Below are positions 22,833 to 33,806 of a stretch of DNA of 33,901 nucleotides, in pieces. Both the position numbers and the translations under genes were made by a program. The notes under the pieces are model-generated. The model had not been told where the DNA came from. It made no database searches and saw only the letters and a program-made list of their open reading frames with translations. Position 1 is the stretch's first letter; every line of letters begins with the position of its first letter. Origin of the DNA: Cylindrobasidium torrendii FP15055 ss-10 (taxonomy: Eukaryota; Basidiomycota; Agaricomycetes; Agaricales; Physalacriaceae); assembly GCA_000934385.1 (NCBI GenBank), contig KN880684.1, forward strand, positions 1 to 33,901, read 5' to 3'.

Positions 22833-23848
22833 CTCTCTAAGGTGGTCGGAGCTTCTCCGAGTCGGTGAACATAGGCGAAATTCATTGAAGGACGGTGTTG
22901 AGTGCGGTCAAGCACTCGTTCTGTTTCCATTAACCGTGGTCTAAGTGCATTGCGCTTGAATCGAGGGACAGTGGGCTAACACCTCCGAAAGAGGGCATGC
23001 AAGGCCGTCGAGTCAATAGAAGAAACTGCTGACCACTGTATGAGTGAGCTCAGAAGAACTGATTATGGCGATGTTGTTTGAATACTAAGACGGGCATTGG
23101 CTTGCTCAAAGCATTTCGCAGTCATCGCGAATGACAGGATTTCTCATTGTCTAGTAGGGTATTTCCTTCCATCCGGTTTGTGATCTTTTGGTTTGTGTGT
23201 CTTTTCATCTGCATATACTACAACTCACTCTAGTCAGGGTGATGTAGTAATACAGGACAATCAGGACAGACCGAGAGCATTTAGGCTTGTCTGAATCGAT
23301 CCTTTGTGATGTTACAACTATTCTTCCAACTTGAACTTGAGGCTTGTAAGACAAGGATGGGTTTTCCTCGATATTATCAGTGTGTAGAATATTTCCCGAA
23401 CGCGGCCCATTTACCTTACATGCACGAACATGACCTTACTCCGAAGAAGGAAAGGAGTCGGGCGGGACTTCGGCCCGAGTTCCGATCAACTGAAATCATT
23501 AATTGGACGTTTCTTGTAACAAACTCTGATAGTACCAAGTCTGATAATGCGGGCTAGCATCTGGCTAGCATTGCCCGAATTTCTTCTCGGGATATCTGGG
23601 TCACACCGGGTTGCTCTTTCTTATCACAACATGCCCCAGTGTTGGACTTCTACTATCGACACCAGCCTGGTGCTTAGGAATGTATCGCAGCCGAGAGAAA
23701 CCGCTGTGCAGCGCCGTCATAGGTTAAGTATAACCTGCTACTTATGTGATCCCAGAGCTTACATGGTTGACCGCCCTCGGATGAGCATGCTCAAAGCCCG
23801 ACCCAAGTTGGCACGAACCCGACTTTTGATATATCCTCTCTCTCAGTC
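22833..23848. other. intergenic, no gene recognised
   Basis: About 1 kb without a supportable gene. A 6-bp-arm hairpin (TCGGGC ... GCCCGA) lies near 23458-23478. TGATATATCC at 23827-23836 sits about 20 bp before the ATG of the candidate small secreted gene and could be its TATA-like element. Confidence 0.4.
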
Positions 23849-24263
23849 ATGACACTGTTTCGCCTGAAAAGTCTACTATTCCTGTCTGCCGTGGCTCTTC
23901 CCCGCGCAACGCAGTGTAGACGCTCAACGCCGGCGAGGTCTTGGTGGTCATGCAGACGTTTTCACGGGCGCTGGCCATCATCCGCTTAACCGTGCGCTGC
24001 CGCAAGACTGCGCGCCCCTTTGCGATCTCACAGCAATTAACGGAGGTGCTTTGGGGATGTATCCAAGAATGAAACTGTCTTCGAGCTCAGGTAAGTTGTA
24101 CGGCTAGGTTTATCATGTTTTCGTGTCGTGCTGTGATGACTCGTTACTTTTAGTTGGTGCTCTCAAATGCCCGTCGCTTGGAAGTTGTTATGACCTCACG
24201 TTCAGCGTCCGTGGTGAGCATGCGACGAAGACCTGCTACTATACGGCTGAATCCGATAGCTGA
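23849..24263 (+). pseudogene. candidate small secreted cysteine-containing protein, apparently frameshifted
   Basis: The ATG at 23849 opens a signal-peptide-like start (MTLFRLKSLLFLSAVALP, then RATQC) preceded by a TATA-like element. That frame stops at about 24000. From about 23919 a different frame (+1) is open and reads DVFTGAGHHPLN, QDCAPLCDLTAINGG, to a textbook intron at 24091-24153 (GTAAGT donor, TGAC branch-like site, TTTTAG acceptor). It continues in phase with LKCPSLGSCYDLTF and KTCYYTAESDS and stops at 24261-24263. The pair of exons with six Cys in about 100 residues looks like a small secreted protein. The two parts could be joined by a 31-bp intron, which is shorter than any other here; otherwise a one-base indel or a sequencing error separates them. 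No family is recognised. Confidence 0.4.
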
Positions 24264-25473
24264 CTGTCCTTTGCTAGTAACACTGGATATCCTGGGAAAA
24301 TCGGATGGCTGGAAGCTTGGGGATGAACTATCCAAGCCGCGGTCGAATTTCGCAATGGTATCGGTAATGGTCCTTGTCGTCTACCATAACGCCATGAACC
24401 GGTCATGAATGCGTGTCTTCTGCCAGAGTGCCGTCGCATTTTTGGAAGACTTGCCAACGAGGTTGAGCATCGTTTCCGCATTTCGGCGAAGAGGGTTCGC
24501 ATTCGGTTCTCGTTGAAGCTTCCTTGCGAGATGAACCTGGGAGAGGTCTTCATCTGCATGCTGGTACACTTGCCCTGAACGATTCGGGCAGACTCGGGGT
24601 GCATGAAGCTCCGGACGCGGCATTCACAGATTATGCGGGTGTTCTTTGCACTCAGCGGGGACGGCACAGGTGCGAATTGCAGACAGAGTTGATATACAGC
24701 ATGACCATCCGGGTTGTACACAGGATAGCGAGCGAGAAGTAGTGGAGGAGAGCGGTAGAGCGATTTATATTGGCTAGTACGATTTCGTTGGCTTGGTACT
24801 ATTGTCCAAGGCCGCAGAGGAGCCTGGCAAATCACCGGGAATGTGGGGTACTGCCCGGAGCCTCGAAATGAATTGTGGGGATGGAATCAGCGTTGAAGCA
24901 GCGCTGTGTGTGTGGCGGACTGCCGGCGCATCCGTGCACTTTCTGGCGGCCGTTCATGTGGACGAATGGAAATTGGATGATTGGCTGTCAGACGTTCAAA
25001 GTGGACAGATGGACGGGGACTGTGGGATGTTTGGAATTGGTTTTCTTGTTGAAACTATTAGACCATGATTGGGCGAGTCTGGACGAGCCGAAGGAGTGCC
25101 GAGGGTTATGTTTTGGACGACGAGGAGTCATGGGGACTGGCAAGGTGGAGATACGGTGACGTCGAGGACGCTTTTTTACATCCGAAAGAGGGTAAGAAAC
25201 CAATGATAATTATTGGCTTGCAATCAGACATGGCAGGACGGATGGCCTTGGCTGGTGGCACGGAATGGAGGACATTCAGGAGCCAAAAAAAAACCAAGTC
25301 TAAGTATCTCTCCTACTGATTGAGGGGAAAGAAACCTCCCGGCGCCAGCCGTGCGGGGAAATTTCCTTTCAGGGCCCTCACGGAAGGGCGTGATTTTTGA
25401 TTACCCGGCACAGCGGCTCAGATCAAACTCTGCAGACGACCACCATCATCTCACTCTCGAGGTCACGGCGACC
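24264..25473. other. intergenic, no convincing gene
   Basis: About 1.2 kb. A 198-codon open frame on the minus strand (24239-24835) lacks domain motifs and overlaps the exon of the candidate secreted gene, so I do not call it. A short A-run occurs near 25287. The 3' part is the promoter of the Ptc7-type gene. Confidence 0.4.
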
Positions 25474-26725
25474 ATGAACCTCAAAGCACCGAAACTCGTC
25501 GCGAAGCCGTTACGGCGGTCGCTCTACACAGCGCCCAAGTTTTTCGATGTCGCACAGCCGCCAGCGACATCACCAACGCCGACGACCGCCCGCAATGGAC
25601 GCGGCAAGCCAGAATTTGTGTCAGTGGGAGCAACGATGGTCACCCAAGGGCCATCGGAGCACTGGGGCTCGGGAGACATGCACGCTGGCGTCGCTCGACC
25701 CTGGGATAACCGCAGGGAGAATGCTAAAGGAGCCAGGAACGGGGTCATGCTCGACGTCGGTGGTTATGGAATCGCAAAGACAGGCAGTGGATCTGCGCGG
25801 GAAGACAACGGCGTTGCCCAAGTTGGAGAAGATGCCTACTTCGTGCGCAAGAATGCCATGGGTGTCGCAGACGGAGTAGGTGGTTGGGCCAAGAGTACCA
25901 AGGGCAAGGAGCGTGCTACAGAGCAGTCAGGAAGCGCAGTCTTTGCGCATCGTCTGATGTCTGGTGAGTACTACCTTGTGCTTCCCTGGCTACTCTGACC
26001 CAGCTGTAGCTGTCGCCGAGGAGGCAGATCTCATCCCCCCACCTCGGCCGTCAAATTTCCTCGGTATGCTCGATCCAAAGTGGGGCGCTCTCGAGGAACT
26101 CGAAGAGGCGATAGACGTGTTGAAAATGCTCGAGCATGCCTATTCAAAAGCGATAACTCCGCCGCCACCACCAGGTTCATCGACAGCGTTGGTTGCCGTA
26201 CTCTCTCCGGCGCCACCTCCGTCACCATACTCGTTTTTGCTCCCCCCTCACATAGAAGCCGATTGTACCCTCAAGATTGCGCATGTCGGCGACTGCGTTG
26301 CTCTCCTCATTCGTGATTCGGACGTCGTTTTTCGTTCCCAGGAAATGTGGTGGGCTTTCAACACCCCGGTACAATTGGGTCCCAAAGCGCCTCTTTCGCC
26401 TACCACGGCACAGACATTCTCTGTGCCCGTATCCGAGGGAGATCTCCTCATTCTTGCTACCGACGGCTTGTCAGACAACCTTTGGGACGAGGACATCATG
26501 GACGAGGTCCACAAATGGAGGTCGACAGCGGATGGCGAGGACGGGGCGCTCGATGTGAATGTCCTTTCACAGGCACTATGTTCGCGCGCACGAAGTGTTG
26601 CCACGGATCCCAAGGCAGACACCCCCTTTGCACGCCGCGCGCGAGAAGAGGGCAAGCGTTTCTCCGGGGGCAAGAAGGACGACGTATCTGTCGTGGTTGC
26701 CCTCATTGCCCGGCCTGCGTCATGA
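25474..26725 (+). CDS. PTC7: PP2C-family phosphatase, Ptc7/PPTC7 type, probably mitochondrial
   Basis: One intron (25964-26009) gives 401 residues. The N-terminus (MNLKAPKLVAKPLRRSLYTA) is basic, hydroxylated and free of acidic residues, as expected for a mitochondrial presequence. Family motifs: GEDAYFVRKNAMGVADGVGGW (start of the catalytic core, with the Asp pair), KIAHVGDCVALLI, LILATDGLSDNLWDE and KKDDVSVVVAL. GVADGVGGW is diagnostic of the PPTC7/Ptc7 group rather than Ptc1-4. Yeast Ptc7 dephosphorylates Coq7 and promotes coenzyme Q synthesis and other mitochondrial processes; this role is inferred by family. The ATG at 25474 has good context (GCGACCATG). The upstream in-frame region (from 25351) has no conserved content. 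A Pro-rich loop of about 30 residues separates the two halves of the core. Confidence 0.9.
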
Positions 26726-27835
26726 TCCTTCCTCCCCATGTCTCTTTCGCATTCATCCTCCCCGTCATACTATATTTATTATCTAAATCATCGCTGTCCA
26801 CTCGTTAACCACATCACATCGGTCTTGGTTCCTCTGTTTTTTTCTTTATTACTCTACAAGCAAAGATGTATTACTCTGCCCTAGAGGCCTACAGACTCAA
26901 ACCATGCATTTTCGTTGTTGGAGGACTTTCTCCTCTTTTTTTCTCTCCCTGGTGGACGTGCGTCACGAAGTCCGCCTTTCATCGAACTTTTTGGACCGAA
27001 GTGTGTTAGCTCCTTGTGTGACGTTCCGAGGAACATGGGAATCGGCACCCTGCTCTCTTCGATGCGGTAATGCATCTTCTTCATTGGAAAAAAATGCGGA
27101 CGGACAACGGGAGTGAGAATTGAGTCATGCTTTATCGAAATCGATGGTAGGGAGCGTCACACGCGTCACGGGTAAGCAAAATGGGAACAAACAATGGCAG
27201 TGATTTGTAAGCGATGTGGATTTGCGATCGTCAATCAGGCGGTACTTAGAGTCTGCAAGCCAGTGGACAGTCGGGGCGATGAATTTTTGTTTCCGTGATG
27301 AACCATTAATGTCGAACACGCGTGCCCGTGCGGGGTGATACTTATACGAGGGAAAGTAGCTGGAAGAGTCATGTTGCACATGCTTGACTTGCTTCAACGT
27401 CTCGCAACGAGGCCGCATTCATACCGTGCGTTCGCAAAGTTGACGTATGGGTATATGTCAGGTCCATTCCATCACCACTGGCGCACGTACATGAATATAG
27501 GTCATGTACATTGCCTGTACAAACGGCTAACGTGCATAGCGTGCGCAGCGTGAAGGAGCACATAATTCGTCAACGTCTATTTCCACATCTCAACTTGATC
27601 CAGACATCGCAGCATTCGAGTTCAGTAAGCTTTTCAGTGATTGATGATATGTGTGAGTTATGCGATGTAAGATACTCAGCGCTATATAAGACGCGCCCGT
27701 CTATATACTGTAATACAACCCGATCCCAGAAGTGAGTCAATGTCAGTAAACCAAAAGATACAAATGATAGTCAAATCTACACATGCAAAGAGAAACATTT
27801 AAATACCCAGAAAAAGCGAGAAAAAGTCTGCGAGT
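26726..27835. other. convergent intergenic region, no gene recognised
   Basis: About 1.1 kb between convergent genes (Ptc7-type, plus; PDK1-like, minus). No gene is supported. A CTATATAAGAC TATA-like element on the plus strand at 27682-27692 has only very short frames downstream before the antisense of the kinase gene begins. Confidence 0.4.
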
Positions 27836-29558
27836 TCACCGTGAAGTGAACTTTACGGGGTTTATGCTCAGTGTTTTGAGCGAGTGGATAAGTCCGTGTG
27901 TCTTGGCTGGGCTGCCGCTTTCGGGAGAGCTCTCTGGCGTGTGCACTGGGCTTAGCAAGTCGTCCGAGTCAGTGTCGGACTCCGACGAGCTATCGAGCGC
28001 GTCCTCCGCCCATGGGATCCCCTCGAATGCATCGTGCGTTATTTGTCGCGGCTTGTCGTGGCCGTCATTCTTAACTAGGCCGGGTCGTAAAGGTGGTACA
28101 GGGTCTGTCCAGAGGGTGTCCCAATCGACATGATCAAAGAAGGGATGGGCACGCAACGCAGACATGCTTAGGTCCTCGTCAGAGCAATCCCCTCCTCCGA
28201 GACGTCTATGGGGATCGTGAACCTGCGTCTTTGTCAGAAGGGCGAAATACAGTCGTAGGTCGAATAAGTACCAGCATCCTCTCCACTAGGTCGCGGCCAT
28301 CAATATCAAAGCCTGCCGGGAAGACATAGTTCACATCTTTAACTTTCTCCATCACAAGGTAAACTGAGAACCCAGAGAAGGGATAGCGGCCCGCCAGCAT
28401 ATGGTAAATGACACAGCCAATTGACCATATATCAGAGCTGACATTGGACAATGTTGTCAATACGAAAAAGGGAAGAGGGTTTGTCAGCACACCTTCTGCT
28501 ACTCTCGTTCTTTTCGATCTGCTCTGGAGCCATATACTGCGCCGTGCCCGCGAATTTGTCAGGCTCAACTGTATCCGCTGTTAGCTTTCATGGTAGGGGC
28601 TGGCAGGATACGCACGTTCACTGTGCTGAACAACAGCAGTTCCAAAGTCGGTAATCTTGATTCTGTTCTCCCCGTCGAGGAGGATATTCTCTGGTTTCAA
28701 GTCCCTATTGTCTCTGTGTTAGCTGCGGAAAAGCACTCCAGCCCGCAGATAGCGCACCTATGGATGATGCCCTTGCTATGCATGTAAGATACTGCGTCAA
28801 TGATTTGGGCAGCGTAGTATCTACTACATGCTGGGCTAAGCGAACCCAAGTGTGCAATGAGGCCCTGCAACTCTCCATTCGGAGCCCAATCCAGGACAAA
28901 GTCTATGTGCGGCTGGGTGTTAGCTCGGCAACCTGCGGAAGCAACTGTGTACATACAGTAACACCAAGTGTCTTCAAAGAAATGATGGAGGTGTACAATC
29001 CCAGGGTGGCCGTCACCCAGCCGAGTGAGTGCTGCCTTCTCGATCCACACCGAGTTTGACTTGCGATTGCGTTCCAAGTTGTTGCGGTCCACCGCTTTCA
29101 CGGCAAACTTGCGTGAGGTTCTGTAATGCATCGCCAACGATACCTGCGGGAAAAGGATAAGCATCCATGACGAAGGCGTGTATGTGATGACTGACGGTGG
29201 AAAAGGAGCCGCGTCCAAGAGTGCCGCCGACCGCAAAGTCATTCAGACGCGCAGGATCCGACCGAGAGCGCGAATTTCTGTGTTGCCGCCGGGGAGAGAC
29301 GCTGCCGCCGAGCTCCTTGGTCAGGAATGATGGCGGCCGCTCGCGCCGTGCGGACGCAGGCAGCAGCGGACTGCGAGCCGTTCGCGGCCCTTCGTATTTC
29401 CGGCGCGCAAGGGCGCGCCGAGGCGAACTCGAGCTCACGGAATCTGATTCTCCGCCATCTGAGCTAGAGGAGGAGAAAACAGAAGCTTGCCGGCTGAGCT
29501 CGACAAGAGAAGGAGAAAATGCAGATTCAGGAGTGTTTGGAGAATTAGGACTTTGCAT
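27836..29558 (-). CDS. PDK1-like AGC-family protein kinase without PH domain
   Basis: Introns at 29144-29195, 28903-28956, 28705-28757, 28569-28615, 28438-28492 and 28223-28271 give 470 residues. The first 110 residues are Ser/Arg-rich. The kinase domain has [11 protein letters not shown] (P-loop), FAVKAVDR (ATP Lys), WIEKAAL (helix C Glu), [36 protein letters not shown] and a PDK1-style end ([16 protein letters not shown]). Helical features such as [19 protein letters not shown] and [20 protein letters not shown] match PDK1 closely. The C-terminus is acidic ([13 protein letters not shown]) and stops before any PH domain. All residues for catalysis are present. PDK1 phosphorylates the activation loop of other AGC kinases. 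The canonical PDK1 motif YVSPELL reads YMAPEQI here. This is the downstream member of a tandem pair. Confidence 0.88.
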
Positions 29559-29987
29559 GGTCCTCACTGCGTATGGATGTTGATATGCACCCACGTTTGG
29601 TCGGTGCTTTATAACAAAATAAAGAGTGGCGGCAGCGGGCCTAGGCAGGGTACGAGGCCCTTTCGGATGAGATGGTGGGAGGAGGTCAAGGGAAGGGGTT
29701 CCGGTCGTCGTGTGCTCGGTCAAAGAGGCCTTTTTGATCGAAAACACGGTAGCAAATTCCACAAACTGCACGATCGCTCACCACGCTGAGCGCCGCAGTG
29801 ACGCACACACAAACGTCTATATCGTGTCCAATATGGATCCACAATGGTCCAAATAAAACCCATAAGTGTGCCATTAAATTAAGTAAGTAAAATCCCAATT
29901 ACAGTTCAAGTTAAAGCGAAACGAAATAGTGCGGTACGCCCATAGCATGAGATAGCACAAAAAGAATGCGTTCAAGGGAGCATCATA
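29559..29987. other. spacer between the two PDK1-like genes
   Basis: 429 bp separate the stop of the upstream kinase gene (29988) from the start of the downstream one (29558). No gene is supported; the stretch must hold the promoter of the PH-less copy. An in-frame upstream extension of that copy to 29771 shows no conserved sequence. Confidence 0.45.
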
Positions 29988-32455
29988 TCAAGTCCGTGAG
30001 AGGCGCTCCGTTAGCCTCTTCACCCACGAGCCAGCAGTAACAGAGTCCGGAGCCGTAAATGAGACAGTCTTGGATGCCTGCAGTACAATCATGAGGACAA
30101 CGACGGGGCGGGAAGAACGGCGCGGACGTACCGTAAGAACAACGACATCCCTGTCCCCTTTCGTGGCCACTGAGGAGATGACCCGGCCCGCGCTCTCCTT
30201 GTCGCTGGCGCCCCCAAGCAGATATTCTCCTTTCACGGTCACATCGTCCGGATGCCGACTTTCATATTTGACGAGCAGCAGACGCTTGTCAGTCAAGACA
30301 AGATGCCTCATCTTCTTTTTGGCTACCGGGGCGCTTGCAAGAGGCCGAAGTAATCGACTTGCACGCCGCCGGAGTGACGAGATTTCCACAGTCGATACGA
30401 AGGATGGTTTCTCGTTCGCAGGCAAGGACAGGAGCCTCCCACTATGGATTTTGTCAGAAGCGATGTCGTCAGGTAAGCAAGGCGACGTACAAGTCCACCG
30501 GCGGAGCATGGCCTTGAATCGGCGTAGGCGCATGCTTCCGTCCACGCTCCTCTTCCTCGATATGAAGAGCACGGAGCGCAGGATTCAGGCTATTAGGCGA
30601 AGGCTGAGCAATCGCAACTGAAACTGTCGGTAGACTGGTTTCCGACTTGGTTGGGTTCACCAACGCAGTAGGCGTACGCTTCGGTGTGTGACTGCCAGAT
30701 TGACTTCTGGGCTGCATGACCAGCTCCCGGACTCCGCCCATGGATCCAATCTCGCCACCCGCGTGCTGAGAGAACGCCGACGGCCGAGAGAACAGGCCCT
30801 GGCCATTTTGGCTAGATGCCCACAGCAAGTCTTCTCCGCTCGACCGTACCCCGGCCTCCGAGGCATGGGTATCCCACATGTCATCGACAGCCCCCCAGTT
30901 ATCGTCGGTCCCATTGGCGAGCGGATGTTCCTTCTTGACGAGCCCCGCCTCAAGAGCCGGCACAGGTCCATTCCAAAGGTCGGGCCACGATATCTGAGTA
31001 AAGAATGGATGGCTCCTCAAGGCCTGCATGTTACTATCGGCATCGTCGCCGGCGCCCAGACGCTGTTCAGGCTCGCGCACCTGTATACCAGAATATAGAG
31101 ATGTTGGAAGACAACGGTAGGGACGCACCAAAAGTTTTGAGACGAGGCTTTGAGCTTGCTCATCGAAACCTTCGGGGAACTTGTACTCCACCTTTTTGAC
31201 TTTTTCCATAATCAAGTAATTCGAGAGTCCTGCAAAAGCGAAGCGTCCCGCAATCATCTGGTAGACAATGGCACCGTAGGACCACAGATCCGAGCTGCGG
31301 GAGGTGTCAGACTAGTTGCAAGGGATGTGCAGGGTGAACAGCGGACCTCTTGCTACTTTCGTTCTTTGTGATAATTTCCGGTGCAATATACTGCGCGGTA
31401 CCAGCGAATTTCTCGGGTTCCACTGACGAGAGGGGGCCAAGGGTTAACACCCTCAGCAACCAAACGGCGCGCCGCACGTACAGTCGCTGTTCAGGACTAC
31501 TGCGGTCCCGAAATCAGTGAGCTTGATGCGCCAATTCTCGTCCAGCAACAGATTTTCGGGCTTGAGGTCTCTGAGAAGGCATTAGACAAGAAGACACTTT
31601 CACGCGACGATACTCGCCGATGAATAATACCGCGTTCATGAACGAAACCAACGGCGTCCAAAATCTGAGCGGCGTAATATCGACTGCACTCGAGGCTTAG
31701 GGACCCCAAACGCGATATCAGTGATTGCAGTTCGCCGTTCTGAGCCCATTCGAGCACGAAGTCTGTATAATGGTGAGCGGAGCAATCTACGAACCTCGTG
31801 GAACTTTTGGTTACAAAGACTCCATTGGTCGTGGAAGCTGAAGGCCATCTTGATAATCCCAGGATGGGTGAAATCCTGGCTAACACGCGAAAGAGCGGCG
31901 CGCTCGATGAAGACGGTGTTCGTCTTGTTATGACGTTTAAGATGTGCCTTGTCCACGATTTTGAGCGCGTACTTGTGCCGTTTTCTGAGATAGGTGGCAA
32001 GCATCACCTGAGGGAAAATTGTGAGCACACCATTAGAGACAGTTGCGCAGGTCACACACTGTTGAGTATGCCCCTTCGCCGAGTTCGCCGTGCGTCTCAA
32101 AATCCTCCATCGTAATGCCGCGCGTCCTGGAGGCAGCTCTCGAGCTATCGCGAGGCTTCGAATTGGTAGGACTGCGAGGTAGTTCCTCCCCGCCAACGCT
32201 GAGGTCGCGCGTTAAATATGATGGCGGGCGCGAGGCGCGCGGCGTGCCAGGCATCGGGCTGCTCGTCCTAGGTCCACTAAATGTGCGAATCGGTCGCGGC
32301 CGAGTTGGCGTCGTCAGCGTCCCTGGGTCCGCATCCTTCTCCGAGTTTCCATCATCCGAGCTGGATGTTGAAATGACCGAGGCGCGGCGGCTGAGGTCAG
32401 AAAGTGTATTTGGCGTCTCTGGCGGAGTCGGCGCTTGTAGCTGGGTTTTCAGCAT
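29988..32455 (-). CDS. PKH1: PDK1-type protein kinase with C-terminal PH domain (Pkh1/Ksg1 type)
   Basis: Introns at 32008-32059, 31763-31814, 31571-31617, 31423-31481, 31295-31346, 31081-31128, 30442-30490 and 30078-30131 give 684 residues. An N-terminal Ser/Pro-rich region of about 115 residues precedes the kinase domain: [62 protein letters not shown] and [17 protein letters not shown] linker of about 190 residues follows, then a PH domain (about 560-684) with [21 protein letters not shown] and a final helix [14 protein letters not shown]1 with a PH domain phosphorylates the activation loop of PKA, Sch9/S6K and Ypk-type kinases at membranes. The third intron must be GC..AG (31617 down to 31571) to preserve HRDLKPEN. 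It is the upstream, apparently ancestral-architecture copy. Confidence 0.92.
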
Positions 32456-33252
32456 TCAGGTTGCTTCAGCGTCCGGATCCCTCCTGGGGCGATTATTGGC
32501 GGAACTAGGCAAAACACAATGAAAGTTAGAGTTCAAGTTCGTGATCAGTGTGTTTCGATCAAGTTCCGGCACGCAACAATGACAAACATTTCCGTGGGAA
32601 ATTCTGCCATTTTGGTCAAGCAAGCCATGGCTGCGGACTGGGTTTTTCTGGTGCGAAACCACTGGCAAAAAAGATGCCAAGTATAACTTACTAACAAGTC
32701 TTCCAGGAAGCAGCACTAATAGCTCCGTACACTTTGAGTCCTGTGGCCTAATGCACCCACCTAAGATGTTCACAGATATGATGCCATGTGTTGCTTCTTG
32801 GCTTCGTATTCGAATACTAGCGGTCTTCGCAAAGGTCGACGGGAACGGGAATTGACTAAAGTTGCCGACATCACGGTCACAGCCTTTCAACCTGATGTGT
32901 GAACTAAAATGGAGCTTGAAAGCAGCTAGCCGCTACTCCCAAGTCGGAGTCCAATTTCCAACGTTGTTCAACTACATTCTGTATTCGGGGTGGGGCCGTA
33001 TTCATTGCTGTTCTACACCCACTAGCTCAATCAACGTTGAATCGACGGCATAGATGCATAAATTGCTAGAATACAAACGGTCTGCGAATAACTCGTACAC
33101 ATCTTCCAAAAACAATGGCTGCTTCCGCAGACTAACCATCATTCCCGAAACTCATTAGGTAAGAAAACAATGGAAACCCACATGGCACGGCGAAACCAGT
33201 ACCGCCTCCCATCAATACCACGAAACGCAGGATCAACCTTTCGTCAAAGCTC
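32456..33252. other. intergenic: promoter of the PH-bearing PDK1 gene
   Basis: About 800 bp without a supportable gene. A 144-codon minus-strand frame starts upstream of the kinase ATG (32456-32890) but shows no conserved motif. The stretch is the kinase promoter and the 3' flank of the membrane-protein gene. Confidence 0.4.
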
Positions 33253-33783
33253 CTACAGGGCAACCACCTTCTTCTCACGCTGCATTTCTACCGGCAGCTG
33301 CAGTGTGAATGGTGTGACCGCCTCACCGACCCCGCCTCTTCTCCTAGTATGCCCTCCAGGTTGTGCGAACATCCTCCTGCTTGGCGGTGATGTTTTCCTG
33401 TCGCCACCATGCACTACTGCTTGAACCCGGGTGTGCAATCGCTGATGGTGCGATGGGATTTCGAGGCTGGCCATTGATGGTGATTTCGACAGTCTATGGC
33501 GCAGTAGCAGTGCGTACACACTCAGAAGTAGGATGATGAAAGCGGTGACCCCCAAGGCGACGGATAGGCCAAGAACCACCCGTTGCTCGTAGTGCATCAG
33601 GTTAGTAGCGTCGGCGAGCAAAGTGTCGTTCGTGGGTTGCAGCCCGCTTGCCGTGATGGTCGTGGTAACAGCCCGCGTCAACGTGCGGTATTCTACTTCT
33701 GGAGACGTGCATGACAAGGCCTTGCTCGCGTAGGGTGGATCCTTTACTTTGAAAGTATTGCTTGTAGCTAATGCGCCTGTCAT
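33253..33783 (-). CDS. single-pass membrane protein, possibly 5'-truncated
   Basis: From the ATG at 33783 the frame encodes 176 residues. Residues 1 to about 67 are Thr/Ser-rich and probably extracellular (VTTTITASGLQPTNDTLL). A strong transmembrane helix follows (VVLGLSVALGVTAFIILLL, about 69-92) and then a basic cytoplasmic tail (LLRHRLSKSPS, HTRRRGG). The arrangement resembles fungal Mid2/Wsc-like or other uncharacterised S/T-rich membrane proteins, but I cannot name a family. The frame stays open upstream into the 95-bp repeat that begins 24 bp before the ATG, and no signal peptide precedes the ectodomain. The element therefore may have cut off earlier exons. Confidence is moderate for a real gene and low for its start. 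Confidence 0.5.
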   Translation of the reverse strand: MTGALATSNTFKVKDPPYASKALSCTSPEVEYRTLTRAVTTTITASGLQPTNDTLLADATNLMHYEQRVVLGLSVALGVTAFIILLLSVYALLLRHRLSKSPSMASLEIPSHHQRLHTRVQAVVHGGDRKTSPPSRRMFAQPGGHTRRRGGVGEAVTPFTLQLPVEMQREKKVVAL

Positions 33784-33806
33784 TGTCGCATTTTCGCTAA
33801 TATGTA

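Noticed and set aside
23458..23478. Hairpin TCGGGC...GCCCGA as a terminator or transposon end
   Set aside because: Arms of only six bases, no T-run and a eukaryotic context; no flanking duplication seen.
24239..24835. 198-codon minus-strand open frame
   Set aside because: No domain, signal peptide or membrane segment, composition is irregular, and it overlaps a better-supported plus-strand exon with a canonical intron.
32456..32890. 144-codon minus-strand frame just upstream of the PDK1 ATG
   Set aside because: Contains no kinase or signal motifs and most likely represents the promoter.
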